Source: an uncultured Isosphaeraceae bacterium
GTDB lineage: Bacteria > Planctomycetota > Planctomycetia > Isosphaerales > Isosphaeraceae
Direction of reading: 5' to 3'
DNA length: 64,000 nt
Assembly (NCBI GenBank): GCA_945957605.1
Contig: CAMFLR010000011.1
Coordinates: 124,001-188,000 of the forward strand
Both the position numbers and the translations under genes were made by a program. Numbering within the stretch: the stretch's first letter is position 1; each line of letters opens with the position of its first letter. Shown piece after piece: positions 18,292-27,383 of this stretch. Below the pieces are notes generated by a model that made no database searches, had not been told where the DNA came from, and saw only the letters and a list, made by a program, of their open reading frames with translations.

Positions 18292-18442
18292 AAACTGATC
18301 GCAAGTGTCGTGCTTTCTAGGCTGCTTAGTTTCGCTGCCTGCGCCGCTTTGTTGCGGACAACCGTTCAAACTGATCGCAAGAGCCTTGCTTCTTTAGGCT
18401 GCTTAGCTTCGCTGCATGCGCGGCCTTGTCGCGGACAACGTT
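18292..18442 (+). repeat. Two tandem copies of a ~75-base unit
   Basis: Copy 1 is 18292-18366 and copy 2 is 18368-18442 (76-base period). Both begin AAACTGATCGCAAG, share AGGCTGCTTAG(T/C)TTCGCTGC in the centre and end GCGGACAAC(C)GTT; I see roughly ten differences, mostly substitutions. The unit is non-coding by inspection and lies in the leader of the next gene. Confidence 0.8.
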
Positions 18443-18503
18443 CGTTGTGCCGCGTCTGTTCGTCAGATCGTCACTTGAAGCAGGTTCAATCAGGGAGTGA
18501 TCC

Positions 18504-18767
18504 ATGATCTCTCGAGGTGTTCGGTCACCGTTGCTCCGCTCGATGATTGTCGGGAGCATCGGGTGCGCGATGTCGCTCATGCTGTCAGGATGCAGTGGCG
18601 GCGACGCCCCAAGTGCCAACGCGAGTAGTGGCCAGAAGTCTGAGAAGCCGGCGGAATCAGCGGCCCCCGCGCAGCCACCGAAGGTCGCTCCCCGCAAGGC
18701 CAGCCCCAAAGATAGGAACGACCTTAGCCCGCGCGAACGTCGCGAGCAGGCTCAGGGCAATCCGTGA
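18504..18767 (+). CDS. Small lipoprotein
   Basis: An 87-residue protein with an N-terminal basic patch, hydrophobic segment and lipobox ending LMLSGC, followed by Ser/Gly then Pro/Ala/Lys-rich low-complexity sequence and a charged end ([15 protein letters not shown]). GGGAG sits 7 bases before the ATG. It lies 83 bases before the DUF1559 gene. Such short lipoproteins commonly precede DUF1559 genes in planctomycetes; function unknown. Confidence 0.8.
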   Translation: MISRGVRSPLLRSMIVGSIGCAMSLMLSGCSGGDAPSANASSGQKSEKPAESAAPAQPPKVAPRKASPKDRNDLSPRERREQAQGNP

Positions 18768-18850
18768 ACCCGTGCACCGAGTCGTTTCCCTTTCCCCCGT
18801 GTAAGGTTGCCTCATCTTCTGTTCTGAGATCGCACAGGAGCCAGAGAACC

Positions 18851-19915
18851 ATGATGATTCCGGTTCGCATGGAGCGTCGCGTTCGCGCGTTCACCCTCAT
18901 TGAGTTGCTGGTGGTCATCGCGATTATCGCCGTCCTCATCGCATTGCTTCTTCCCGCCGTGCAGGCGGCTCGCGAAGCTGCCCGCCGTGCCCAGTGCACC
19001 AACAACCTCAAGCAACTCGGCCTCGCGCTCCACAATTACATTTCGGTCAACGAATCCTTGCCGATGGGCGACTTCATGGGCCGCAGTAGCGCCAATGTCG
19101 CCAACATGATCCGTCAGAATTTCGGACCGTGGACCGCGCTGTGCCAGTTCTACGAGCAGGGCACGGTTTGGAACACGCTGAACACCAGCATCTCGATCTG
19201 GGAAGCAGAAAACTCGACGACTCAGGGAGCCGCCCTGTCGGTTCTCTGGTGCCCCAGCGACGGCGACATCGTTAACCAGCGCGGTCAGAACGACACCTGG
19301 GATAACTCGCCCGACCCGACCTTTGCCGTGACTTACGCGAGCTACGCCACCAGCCACGGCCCGCTGTATTACTACGCCAAGGGCGACTGTGCCTACCCGC
19401 TTCTCGGTTCAAACAACGGTGCCGTGTATCACGTCGGCAGCGCGGTTCCGGGTTGCACAGCGACCGCACCCGTGCGGCTTGCTTCGATCACCGACGGTAC
19501 CAGCAACACGATTTTCGCCGGTGAACACGCCTGGAGCCTTCAGAAGAGCCAAGGTCTGCAGCTTTGGTTCTCGGGCGACGGCGGCGACACCACCGCAACC
19601 ACGACGTTCCCGCCGAACTACTTCAAGAACCCCGCCATCAACTTCCCCACGTCGCTGCAGAACGACCAGGGCAACATCGAAAACACGTTTAGCAGCCGTC
19701 ACCCCGGCGGTGTCAACGTGGGCTTCTGCGACGGTTCGGTGCGCTTCATTAAAGACTCGATCAGCTCGTGGAGCCCGAGCTGTATCGTGAACAACGGCCG
19801 TACTGCTCTCTACACCGGCTCGTGCACCGGTGCTCCGGCCCTCCCGCAGTACGGCGTCTGGCAGGCCCTGTCGACCCGTAACGGCGGCGAAGTTATCAGC
19901 GCCGACGCCTTCTAA
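18851..19915 (+). CDS. DUF1559 prepilin-like protein
   Basis: 354 residues. A short basic leader and [20 protein letters not shown] form a type IV pilin/pseudopilin N-terminus with the conserved Glu after the cleavage point, then [19 protein letters not shown]. The body is the Sec-exported DUF1559 (SBP_bac_10-like) domain, ending in the H-x9-DG motif ([17 protein letters not shown]). The frame is open upstream to 18764, but the leader must begin at or near the ATG at 18851 (AGGAG upstream). These proteins are massively expanded in planctomycetes; surface or pilus-like assembly is inferred from the N-terminus only. Confidence 0.93.
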   Translation: MMIPVRMERRVRAFTLIELLVVIAIIAVLIALLLPAVQAAREAARRAQCTNNLKQLGLALHNYISVNESLPMGDFMGRSSANVANMIRQNFGPWTALCQFYEQGTVWNTLNTSISIWEAENSTTQGAALSVLWCPSDGDIVNQRGQNDTWDNSPDPTFAVTYASYATSHGPLYYYAKGDCAYPLLGSNNGAVYHVGSAVPGCTATAPVRLASITDGTSNTIFAGEHAWSLQKSQGLQLWFSGDGGDTTATTTFPPNYFKNPAINFPTSLQNDQGNIENTFSSRHPGGVNVGFCDGSVRFIKDSISSWSPSCIVNNGRTALYTGSCTGAPALPQYGVWQALSTRNGGEVISADAF

Positions 19916-20276
19916 ACTGCTCGACAAGCTAACAACGGTTAGCCGGTCAATATCATGGCTCGGGACTTCTGCAATCTGCGGAGGTCTCGGGCCATAGTTT
20001 TTTGATTGAGAGGCGTTTGGGGCCAGCTCCCTGTATTGCCGAATAGAGCTCGATCCTCGAAGTGGACAAGGGAACTCAAGCTCAATGCGCACCGCAAGAA
20101 CGCACGGGTAAACACCAATGGCGCGAGCGCAACCGTAACGAAATCAATGCGAATGCGTTATGCCAAGCTCGTCAGTTTATGAATGAAAACACAAGTTAAA
20201 AGCGTGCTTATAACAGACTAAGCTACTAAGCTTATGAAAAGAACTTTGCGAACTTGGTTGCCAAAAGAAAAGTAAG
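19916..20276. other. Intergenic region between DUF1559 and tRNA-His
   Basis: 361 bases holding a strong terminator for the DUF1559 gene (19955-20003). The remainder, including an A/T-rich stretch at about 20160-20275, shows no gene. Confidence 0.6.
19955..20003 (+). terminator. Strong rho-independent terminator after DUF1559
   Basis: An 18-bp stem (ATGGCTCGGGAC... pairing with ...GTCTCGGGCCAT, a few G-U pairs) with a 5-base loop AATCT, followed by AGTTTTTTG. Confidence 0.92.
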
Positions 20277-20350
20277 GGTGGCTGACGGGATTCGAACCCG
20301 CGATATCCAGATCCACAATCTGGTGCCTTAACCGCTAGGCCACAGCCACC
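20277..20350 (-). tRNA. tRNA-His (anticodon GTG)
   Basis: Minus-strand cloverleaf. The acceptor stem begins GGTGGCTG and pairs to CAGCCACC, which includes the G(-1):C73 pair diagnostic of tRNA-His. The anticodon arm CCAGA-TTGTGGA-TCTGG gives anticodon GTG. The T-arm contains GGTTCGAATCC. The 3' CCA is not encoded; TTACTTTTCTTTT follows and may terminate transcription. Confidence 0.96.
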
Positions 20351-20367
20351 ATCGATTCGCAGGATGC

Positions 20368-20396
20368 ATGATAATCCCCGCCTGCTCCTCAGTCAA
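20368..20396 (-). promoter_or_regulatory. Promoter of tRNA-His
   Basis: Minus-strand TTGACT (20396-20391), 17-base spacer, TATCAT (20373-20368). Start expected near 20361, about 11 bases before the tRNA. Confidence 0.78.
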
Positions 20397-20555
20397 GCGA
20401 CCGCCGCCAAAGCGAGTCTCTTGTCGATCAAACGAACTCCCCACAAAATCCAGTTCTGACCGCTTGACGTAAGCCTTGCCGCTTGTTGGGATAAAACCGC
20501 CCTGGGTGACCGGGGGATCAGGGGGAATTCGTCGACTCAATTGGGAAGTGCGGAC

Positions 20556-21551
20556 ATGAGCGACCTGCGTGTCGGGATTATCGGCTGCGGCCACGCGGCG
20601 CGTGTCCATGTAGCACGTCTTTGCGCGCTTCCGGACGTGCAAATCGTCGGGGTCGCCGATCCCGACGAGCCAAGCGCCCGCGACTTGACCGCCATCGTTT
20701 CCGCAGGCGGTAAAGACAGCGAAATCCGCTCGTTTGGCGATCACGTCGCGCTTCTCAAGCACACCACGCCCGACGCGATCGCCGTTTTTACCCCTCACCT
20801 CTTCCACTACCGGCCCGTGATCGACGCGTTACAGGCCGGTTGCCACGTTTTCGTCGAGAAACCGCTCTCGACCAACGTTCAAGAGGCCGTCGATATTGTA
20901 AATGTCGCGCGTGCGCGCGGGCGACTTGTGGGCGTCGGCCACCAATTCCGGCTCCTGCCCAGTCTTGTCGAGGCCCGCAACAGGCTGAACCAGAATGCGA
21001 TCGGTGCGCTCAAGATGGTCACGGCGACGCTGGCACAGCCCTGGCTGGCCGATCACCAGGGGGCCGAGCACGACTGGCGGTTCGATCCACGCGTCTCTGG
21101 CGGCGGCGTTCTGGCCGACGCAGGCGATCATTTGATCGATGCGCTGCTGTGGAGTGTCCACCAGGTGGCAGTCGAGGCGTCGGCATTCCAGAAGAAGATC
21201 GAGTCGGGGATCGACGTGGTCACGGCGGCGTCGATTCGCCTGGCGGATGGCACTCCGGTCGCGCTGGGGCTTTGTGGCGATTCTCCCGGTTCTCTGTTTG
21301 AGTTGACCTACTTTGGAGAAAAGGGACGAATCCGTGTGACCGAAGACCGCTTGATCCAGGAAACTTTGGGCGGGTCTGCTGAAGTTGTGCCCCTGGTTGC
21401 TCCGATCGAAAGCATCGACGGCAACTTCGCGTCGGCGATTCGGCAGGGTACTCCCCTCTGCTGTCCTGCCGACCAGGCCCTCGACACCGTCCGACTTCTG
21501 GAGGCGATTGGCCGTTCGGCGGCCATCGGCCAGACGGTTCGGCTCGGCTGA
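20556..21551 (+). CDS. Gfo/Idh/MocA family oxidoreductase
   Basis: A 331-residue NAD(P)-dependent sugar or inositol-type dehydrogenase. The Rossmann fingerprint is LRVGIIGCGHAARVHVARL at residues 3-21; the family HxFVEKPLS motif and the GHQFRLLPS helix follow, then a C-terminal alpha/beta domain with GGGVLADAGDHLIDALLW where the Asp and His correspond to the usual catalytic positions. The frame opens at TTG 20541, but MSDLRVGIIG at 20556 places the fingerprint at the usual distance, with GGGAAG about 9 bases before. Single gene; the substrate cannot be inferred. Confidence 0.88.
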   Translation: MSDLRVGIIGCGHAARVHVARLCALPDVQIVGVADPDEPSARDLTAIVSAGGKDSEIRSFGDHVALLKHTTPDAIAVFTPHLFHYRPVIDALQAGCHVFVEKPLSTNVQEAVDIVNVARARGRLVGVGHQFRLLPSLVEARNRLNQNAIGALKMVTATLAQPWLADHQGAEHDWRFDPRVSGGGVLADAGDHLIDALLWSVHQVAVEASAFQKKIESGIDVVTAASIRLADGTPVALGLCGDSPGSLFELTYFGEKGRIRVTEDRLIQETLGGSAEVVPLVAPIESIDGNFASAIRQGTPLCCPADQALDTVRLLEAIGRSAAIGQTVRLG

Positions 21552-21597
21552 TTGGGCCTGGGAATCGACTTCTCGAAGAATCATGCCATGAGGCTGC

Positions 21598-21626
21598 TTG
21601 ACAATCGCGTATCCCTTTCCTACCAA
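21598..21626 (+). promoter_or_regulatory. Candidate promoter for the Asp-rich protein
   Basis: Perfect -35 TTGACA, 17-base spacer, weak -10 TACCAA. Start would be near 21633, about 105 bases before the ATG at 21740. Confidence 0.45.
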
Positions 21627-21739
21627 TAAGTCTCCGCATTCGAGAATGGCGGAGATTCCTACTGGCCCGCAGGCCGACTCAGATCCGATGGAGAGGGGGC
21701 CTAGCCCCCCATGACCCCTTGTCCCGAGGACCGAAATTT

Positions 21740-22105
21740 ATGTCGGACCGACAGGAGATGCCCGTGCTTCTCGAGGAACTAGAATCCGACCTTTTCGCCG
21801 GATCTTACAGCACCGTCGTTCCCGTTCTCGATCGGCACCCCGGCGACGAAGAGGACTTTGACGACGAAGAGGATCTCGACGACGAAGATGGCGACGAGGA
21901 TCTCGATGACGACGTCGATGACGATATCGACGACGACGACGATGACCTCGACGACGATCTCGACGACGAAGACCTCGACGATGAAGACCTCGACGAAATC
22001 GACGAGATCGACATCGACGATGACGACGACGACTTTGATGATGACGATGACGACGACCTCGACGACCTCGACGAAGACGAGGAAGAAGACGCCGACATCG
22101 ACTAA
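21740..22105 (+). CDS. Extremely acidic Asp-rich protein
   Basis: A 121-residue protein. The first ~35 residues (MSDRQEMPVLLEELESDLFA...) look like a normal amphipathic segment; from about residue 38 to the end nearly every residue is Asp or Glu, in quasi-repeats of DDEDLDD/DDDIDDD/DEIDEID with regular Leu or Ile spacers. No signal peptide. ATG at 21740 is chosen over a TTG at 21719; GAGGA lies upstream. The minus-strand shadow reads as poly-Ser/Arg. A strong terminator follows directly, so it is a single-gene unit. Function unknown; candidates are a Ca2+/cation buffer, histone-chaperone-like or DNA-mimic protein. Confidence 0.8.
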   Translation: MSDRQEMPVLLEELESDLFAGSYSTVVPVLDRHPGDEEDFDDEEDLDDEDGDEDLDDDVDDDIDDDDDDLDDDLDDEDLDDEDLDEIDEIDIDDDDDDFDDDDDDDLDDLDEDEEEDADID

Positions 22106-22145
22106 TGTCTCCGCTCCGATTGGAGCCGGTCGACAATGAATCACC

Positions 22146-22183
22146 GAAGCGGGGACCGCGTTCGCGCGCCCCGCTTTCTTTTT
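22146..22183 (+). terminator. Rho-independent terminator after the Asp-rich gene
   Basis: AAGCGGGG pairs with CCCCGCTT around a GC-rich loop, followed by TCTTTTT. Confidence 0.9.
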
Positions 22184-22359
22184 CATTAGGAGCGGTCGCG
22201 TCGATTTTCCCCACCGACTGCTGCGAATTTCTTTCGTAATAGTTGGTATTGAAAGGGGAAATCGTCTATCTTGGTGCGATTGCTGTTTGGGGACTTGCCC
22301 ACCTTGGGCCACCTCTTGAGTTGCCGCATTTGACCGGCCGGGAAGGGAGCGTCTCAGCC

Positions 22360-22788
22360 ATGGCCGTGCCTCAGCGTCCCGATGAACCCTATTCCGAAGG
22401 GCCGTCGCCCGAAAAACTTACAACCAAGCGCCTGCGCGAACAAAGCCAGCTCGAATTCGAGCTCGAATTCCTCGGCGGCATCCTCGAACGCGACCCGCTC
22501 AACGCCGACGTGCTCAAAGCCCACGCCGCAAACCTTTCGGCGAAAGGGATTTACAATCGAGCACTTCAGGCCGACTTGCAGCTCGTCCGCCTTCGCCCCG
22601 AGCAGCCGATCGTCTGGTACAACCTCGCCTGTTCCTACGCGCTTTTGGGAATGGCCGACAAGGCGTTCGCAGCGCTCGAGCGGTCGATTCGGCTCGGCTA
22701 TGCCTACTTCGAACACATCAAGCGCGACCCGGATTTGAAGTCGCTCCGATCCGACCCGCGCTTCGATCAAATTTTCGACCGCCGTTGA
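22360..22788 (+). CDS. TPR-like protein
   Basis: A 142-residue soluble protein with about two and a half TPR-like helix pairs: ILERDPLNADVLKAHAANLS, GIYNRALQADLQLVRLRPEQ and VWYNLACSYALLGMADKAFA, ending with the frequent 'DPDLKSLRSDPRFDQIF' C-cap seen in bacterial TPR proteins. GGGAG lies about 10 bases before the ATG at 22360; the frame is open to 22243 but the extra residues look non-coding. Probably a protein-interaction adaptor; partner unknown. Confidence 0.8.
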   Translation: MAVPQRPDEPYSEGPSPEKLTTKRLREQSQLEFELEFLGGILERDPLNADVLKAHAANLSAKGIYNRALQADLQLVRLRPEQPIVWYNLACSYALLGMADKAFAALERSIRLGYAYFEHIKRDPDLKSLRSDPRFDQIFDRR

Positions 22789-22913
22789 TGCTCTAGCTAG
22801 CGCGGTAGTCGCCTCATTACCGGGCGGGCACTTCGGTCGGCAATCTGCCCGCCGACGGCCCCCCGGTTTCGCGTTTTCGAGCCGTATCTTAGTCCTTCAT
22901 CGAGTGTTACGGG

Positions 22914-23750
22914 ATGCAGTTTCACGCCTGGTCCGACGTCGAGGAAGCGCTGCAAGTCGTGCGTTCGCGCTGGTCGGGCCGCCCCACGGTCGGCATCGTC
23001 CTAGGAACGGGGCTCGGTGCGCTCGCGGAAGAAATCGAGGCCGAAGCGACGATCCCCTACACCGAAATCCCACACTTCCCTCGCTCGACCGTCGAGGCGC
23101 ACAAAGGACAGCTTGTTTGTGGGACACTCGCCGGCCAGCCCGTCATCGCAATGGAAGGCCGGTTCCACCTCTACGAAGGCTACACCGCCGCGCAGGTTAC
23201 CTTTCCGATCCGCGTGATGAAGGAAATGGGCTGCCAGATTCTGGTGGTCTCGAACGCGGCGGGCGGACTTAACCCCTTGCACCGTAAGGGCGACGTCGTC
23301 GTGATCGACGACCACATCAACTTCATGGGCGTGAACCCGCTGATCGGCCGCAACGACGACCGGCTCGGCCCGCGGTTCCCTGACATGATCGAGCCTTACG
23401 ACAAAACGCTTCAAGAACTCGCGCTGAAGATCGCCCTTGAAGAGCGAGTTTCAGCGCATCGCGGCGTCTACATCGGCGTGACAGGTCCGAACCTGGAGAC
23501 CCGCGCCGAGTATCGGTTTATGAGAGCGATGGGCGCCGACGTCGTCGGTATGTCGACGGTTCCCGAGGTCATCGTTGCAGTCCACGCTGGCCTGCGCGTC
23601 CTTGGGTTCTCGATCGTCACCGACCTCTGCCTCCCCGACGCTCTCGAGCCCGTGAAGATCGAAGAAATCCTCGCGGTTGCCCGCGCTGCTGAATTCAAAC
23701 TCAGGACGATCGTCAAACGCGTCCTTGGTGAACTATCCCAGGCCCAATGA
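22914..23750 (+). CDS. punA: Purine-nucleoside phosphorylase, trimeric (PNP-II/MTAP) family
   Basis: Phosphorolysis of purine nucleosides to base and (deoxy)ribose-1-phosphate. The 278 residues are typical for the trimeric class. Motifs: VGIVLGTGLGALA (phosphate loop), the HFPRSTVEAHKG loop, GRFHLYEGY, VVSNAAGGLNP, GVYIGVTGPNLETRAEYR and MSTVPEVIVAVHAGL, with the Asn in the SIVTDLCLPD region occupied by Asp, which affects base specificity in this family. It precedes ileS by 21 bases, suggesting one transcript. Confidence 0.94.
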   Translation: MQFHAWSDVEEALQVVRSRWSGRPTVGIVLGTGLGALAEEIEAEATIPYTEIPHFPRSTVEAHKGQLVCGTLAGQPVIAMEGRFHLYEGYTAAQVTFPIRVMKEMGCQILVVSNAAGGLNPLHRKGDVVVIDDHINFMGVNPLIGRNDDRLGPRFPDMIEPYDKTLQELALKIALEERVSAHRGVYIGVTGPNLETRAEYRFMRAMGADVVGMSTVPEVIVAVHAGLRVLGFSIVTDLCLPDALEPVKIEEILAVARAAEFKLRTIVKRVLGELSQAQ

Positions 23751-23771
23751 CCTTGTGAACGACTGACCGCC

Positions 23772-26588
23772 ATGTCGACCGAGCCCAAGCCCTACAAAGA
23801 CACGCTGAATCTTCCTGTAACCGCCTTCGACATGAAGGCCAACCTCACCGTCCGCGAGCCCAAAATGCAGGCCCGCTGGAAGGAAGAGGATCTCTACGGC
23901 CAGATTCGCAAGGCCCGCGCAGGACGCGACCGCAAGGTGCTGCACGACGGTCCTCCGTACGCCAACGGCGAAATTCATATGGGCCACCTCTTGAACAAGG
24001 TGCTCAAGGATTTCGTCGTGCGTTCGCTCACCATGCGCGGATTCGACAGCCCGTACGTCCCCGGCTGGGACTGCCACGGCCTGCCGATCGAGCACAAGGT
24101 CGTCAAGGATCTCGGCTCGAAAGCCGCGAAGCTTACCCAAAGCGAAGTCCGCGAGCTCTGTCACACCGAAGCGATGAAGTGGGTCGGCATCCAGCGCGAC
24201 CAGTTCCGCCGCCTCGGCGTAGATGGTGATTGGGAAAACCCATACCTCACGCTCGACCCGCGCTACGAAGCCGGCATCATGGACGTTCTGGCCGACCTGG
24301 TCGAAGGCGGTTACGTCTTCCGCCAGCTCAAGCCGATCCACTGGGACATGCACGACCGCACCGCCCTCGCGGAAGCGGAACTCGAATACCAAGACGTGAC
24401 TTCGCCAACGGTCTACGTCAACTTCCCGCTCACCTCGGGAACGCCCGCCAGCCTGACCGCCAACGGCGCGAACGACTGGCACGCGATGATCTGGACGACA
24501 ACTCCCTGGACGCTTCCCGCGAACGTCGCGATCGCCGCCAGCCCGACGCTCGACTACGCCGGTATCCGCTACACAGAGCCCGAAACCGGTCGAGTCGTGC
24601 ACACCATCCTCGCCAGCGACCTCGTCGCCAAGGTGACTGGTCTCAAGGGACTGACGGACGTCGACATCGTTGCGCGGTTCAAAGGTCAAGAACTCGAAAA
24701 CGCGACATATCGTCACGTTTTCCTGCCACGCGACGGCCGCTTCGTACTCGCCGACTACGTGAGCGCTGAAGATGGCACCGGCCTCGTGCACACCGCGCCT
24801 GGACACGGTACCGAAGACTATCAAACCGGCCAGAAATACGGCCTGCCGACGCTGAGCCCCGTCGACGAATACGGCAAGTTCACATCGGAAGTCCCCGAAC
24901 GCCTTGCGGGCAAGAACGTCTTCGTGGCGAATCCCGAAGTTGTGACGATCCTCAAGGAAGTAGGAGCGCTCTTCCACGAGTTGCCGATCAGGCACAGCTA
25001 CCCGCACGGCTGGCGCAGCAAGAAGCCGGTGATCTTCCGCGCGACGTATCAGTGGTTCATCGGCGTCGATCGCAACAACCTGAGGCAAAACACGCTCGAC
25101 GCCATCATGAACGTGCGCTGGCTGCCGAGTTGGGGCAAATCGCGCATCGACGCGATGGTCGGCGGCCGTCCCGACTGGTGCATCTCCCGTCAGCGTGCCT
25201 GGGGCGTGCCGATCCCCGTCCTCTCGTGCGAAAAGACGGGCTATCACCACCTGACAGCCGAATCGGTGCGGTTCTATCGCGACCTCTTCCGCAAGGAAGG
25301 AACCAATGCCTGGTTCCGCAGATCGGTCGAAGAACTGATCCCTCCCGACCTCGACACGACCAAGTATTCCGTCGAGTCGCTCCGCAAAGGAACCGACATT
25401 CTCGATGTCTGGTTCGAATCAGGATCGAGCCATCGTTCGGTTCTGCGCGAGCCAAGCTACAACGTCGGCCCCTACCCTGCGTTCATGTATCTCGAAGGCT
25501 CCGACCAGCACCGCGGCTGGTTCCAGTCGTCGATCCTCACGGCAGTCGGTACGACAGGCAAAGCGCCGTTTGAAACCGTGCTCACGCATGGATTCATCGT
25601 CGACGAGCAGGGCCACAAGATGGCCAAGTCGGGCGGTAACGCAGTTTCGGCCGTCAAAGCGACCGAGCAATACGGCGCCGACGTGCTGCGGCTCTACGTG
25701 GCCAGTCTCGACTACGCCGACGATATCCGCATGTCCGAGCGCGGCATCAAGGAAACATCCGAGGCGTATCGCAAGATCCGCAACACGTTCCGTTATTTGC
25801 TGGGCAATCTCGAAGATTACGCCAAGTTCGATCCCAGCACGTTCGACAAGTCGAGCCTGCACGCGATCGACGTCTGGGCCTTGGCGAAGCTTAACGGTGT
25901 GATCCGCGACGTGACCGCCGCGTTCGACAAGTTCGAGTTCTACAAGGCGTATCAGCGGATCTACCAGTTCTGCTCTGTGGATTTGTCGAGCTTCTATCTC
26001 GACGTGCTCAAGGACCGCCTCTACGCCGAGTCGCCCGACGGTACCGATCGCCGCGCCGCGCAGTTTGTGCTTGCGCAATTGCATAGCGTGCTCGTACGGT
26101 TGCTCGCGCCGCTGATGCCGCACACGGCCGAAGAAATCTGGGACGTGCTGCCCGAACGTGCCGGCCGAACTGGTAGCGTTCACCTTACCGACTGGCCGAC
26201 GGAAAACGCGTCGTGGAACGGCACCGACGCGGAGTCGCTCGTGGACAAACTGCGAGAAGTCCGCGAACTCGCGTTCGTGGCGATCGAAGGAATGCGGAAG
26301 GAAAAGCAGATCGGCAGCGGTCAGGAAGCCGCTCTGACGATCACGAGCAATCCCGAACAGGCGGCCTTCCTCACACAGAATCGCGACCTGTTGACGACGC
26401 TTTGCAATGTCTCCAAGATTGAAATTGAAGCAAAGCCCGACCAGGCTGAGCCGTCAGTGAAGGCCAGCAAATCGACGAACGCCAAGTGCGAGCGTTGCTG
26501 GAATTTGCGAGACGCGGTTGGACAGGCCAGCGATCATCCCACGCTATGTGAGCGGTGTACGAAGGTGATTCGTGAGTTGAATTCCTGA
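23772..26588 (+). CDS. ileS: Isoleucine--tRNA ligase
   Basis: Class I synthetase of 938 residues, normal for the bacterial type. HIGH motif as HMGH (about residues 69-72, in PPYANGEIHMGHLLN), KMSKS motif as KMAKS near residue 616, an intact CP1 editing domain between them (WTTTPWTLPANVAIA), the anticodon-binding domain, and a C-terminal zinc finger with CERCWN and CERC pairs. Downstream the dispersed palindromic element begins within about 25 bases of the stop. Confidence 0.98.
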   Translation: MSTEPKPYKDTLNLPVTAFDMKANLTVREPKMQARWKEEDLYGQIRKARAGRDRKVLHDGPPYANGEIHMGHLLNKVLKDFVVRSLTMRGFDSPYVPGWDCHGLPIEHKVVKDLGSKAAKLTQSEVRELCHTEAMKWVGIQRDQFRRLGVDGDWENPYLTLDPRYEAGIMDVLADLVEGGYVFRQLKPIHWDMHDRTALAEAELEYQDVTSPTVYVNFPLTSGTPASLTANGANDWHAMIWTTTPWTLPANVAIAASPTLDYAGIRYTEPETGRVVHTILASDLVAKVTGLKGLTDVDIVARFKGQELENATYRHVFLPRDGRFVLADYVSAEDGTGLVHTAPGHGTEDYQTGQKYGLPTLSPVDEYGKFTSEVPERLAGKNVFVANPEVVTILKEVGALFHELPIRHSYPHGWRSKKPVIFRATYQWFIGVDRNNLRQNTLDAIMNVRWLPSWGKSRIDAMVGGRPDWCISRQRAWGVPIPVLSCEKTGYHHLTAESVRFYRDLFRKEGTNAWFRRSVEELIPPDLDTTKYSVESLRKGTDILDVWFESGSSHRSVLREPSYNVGPYPAFMYLEGSDQHRGWFQSSILTAVGTTGKAPFETVLTHGFIVDEQGHKMAKSGGNAVSAVKATEQYGADVLRLYVASLDYADDIRMSERGIKETSEAYRKIRNTFRYLLGNLEDYAKFDPSTFDKSSLHAIDVWALAKLNGVIRDVTAAFDKFEFYKAYQRIYQFCSVDLSSFYLDVLKDRLYAESPDGTDRRAAQFVLAQLHSVLVRLLAPLMPHTAEEIWDVLPERAGRTGSVHLTDWPTENASWNGTDAESLVDKLREVRELAFVAIEGMRKEKQIGSGQEAALTITSNPEQAAFLTQNRDLLTTLCNVSKIEIEAKPDQAEPSVKASKSTNAKCERCWNLRDAVGQASDHPTLCERCTKVIRELNS

Positions 26589-26612
26589 TGTTTTGAGGCG
26601 TCGTGGGGAAGG

Positions 26613-26806
26613 AAGGACCTACGCTGTTGGGACAAAGCGATAGATAGGTGTGGGTGGCCTGGACAACTCGTTGTCTAGGTGGCGCAGCCACAAGAGGCCA
26701 AGGCGGGAAAGTTTACGACATCCTCTTATCGGCGCGCGACCGAGACAGCAAATCTGCTCCGGCTACCCAATACCTGCTTATGTCCCAACTAAATGCGTAG
26801 CTCCTA
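26613..26806. repeat. Dispersed imperfect-palindrome element, copy A
   Basis: About 195 bases filling the gap between ileS and the Uma2 gene. The left end AAGGACCTACGC...GTTGGGACA is the inverse of the right end (TGTCCCAACTAAATGCGTAGCTCCTAA), and the match continues inward through GGGTGGCC/GGCTACCC. The centre shares GTGGCCTGGACAACT and GTCTAGGTGGCGCAGC with copy C at 63.4 kb. No ORF of note inside. MITE-like architecture. Confidence 0.75.
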
Positions 26807-26821
26807 ATGGAGTTGCTAATC

Positions 26822-27376
26822 ATGGCAATCGCCACCGAAAAGCTCCTGACAGCCGAGGAATTCGCCGCGATGCCCGACCCGGGTTATCCCGTCGAGTTGG
26901 TCCGCGGAAAGGTGATCGAAATGAGCCCCCCCGGCTTTCTCCACGGACGGATCTGTGTTCGAATTGGCCGCCTCGTGGACGCTTTTGCTGAAGAGCAAAA
27001 GCTTGGACAGGCGGCCTCCAACGACTCTGGGGTGATCACCGAACGCGGTCCTGATTCAGTGCGAGGGCCGGAAGTCGCGTTCTACAGCTTCGAACGTCTT
27101 CCGTTGGGGGCATCTCCAGTTGGGTACCCCAGCGTTCCACCGGACCTCGTCTTCGAGGTGAAATCGCCGAGTGATCGCTGGTCGCTCATTCAAGGCAAGG
27201 TCGCTGAATATCTCCGTGCGGGCGTTCGCGTCGTCTGCATCGTCGATCCTGACTCAAGTCGAATCCATATCCATCGGGATTTGGTTGGTCCCGAGGTCCT
27301 TAACCTCAACGACACATTTACCGTTCCCGAAGTCCTCCCAGGCTTCTCCGTTCCCGTACGCCGCATCTTCGAGTAA
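26822..27376 (+). CDS. Uma2 family (DUF820) PD-(D/E)XK nuclease-fold protein
   Basis: A 184-residue protein of the Uma2/DUF820 family, which is expanded in cyanobacteria and planctomycetes and adopts a restriction-endonuclease-like fold. Family landmarks: TAEEFAAMPD, then VELVRGKVIEMSPPG, the core RGPEVAFYS (Asp/Glu of the PD motif replaced by RGPEVA), PDLVFEVKSPSDR (ExK) and GVRVVCIVDPDSSRIHI. TGGAG lies 9 bases before the ATG at 26822; an ATG at 26807 overlaps that site. The gene begins right at the edge of the palindromic element. Endonuclease activity is not established for this protein. Confidence 0.88.
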   Translation: MAIATEKLLTAEEFAAMPDPGYPVELVRGKVIEMSPPGFLHGRICVRIGRLVDAFAEEQKLGQAASNDSGVITERGPDSVRGPEVAFYSFERLPLGASPVGYPSVPPDLVFEVKSPSDRWSLIQGKVAEYLRAGVRVVCIVDPDSSRIHIHRDLVGPEVLNLNDTFTVPEVLPGFSVPVRRIFE

Positions 27377-27383
27377 CCCGCCC

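Larger units (their letters stand above)
17951..18503. other. Long intergenic region with tandem repeat
   Basis: 553 bases between divergent genes. The first ~250 bases show nothing recognisable. A possible promoter lies at 18210-18238 and two tandem copies of a 75-base unit at 18292-18442, then a short leader into the lipoprotein gene. It is A/T-richer than its surroundings around 18130-18290. Confidence 0.55.

Noticed and set aside
21805-22098. Poly-serine minus-strand ORF
   Set aside because: Reverse complement of Asp codons; not a gene.
23733-25250. 505-codon minus-strand ORF
   Set aside because: Antisense to ileS, no recognisable domain.
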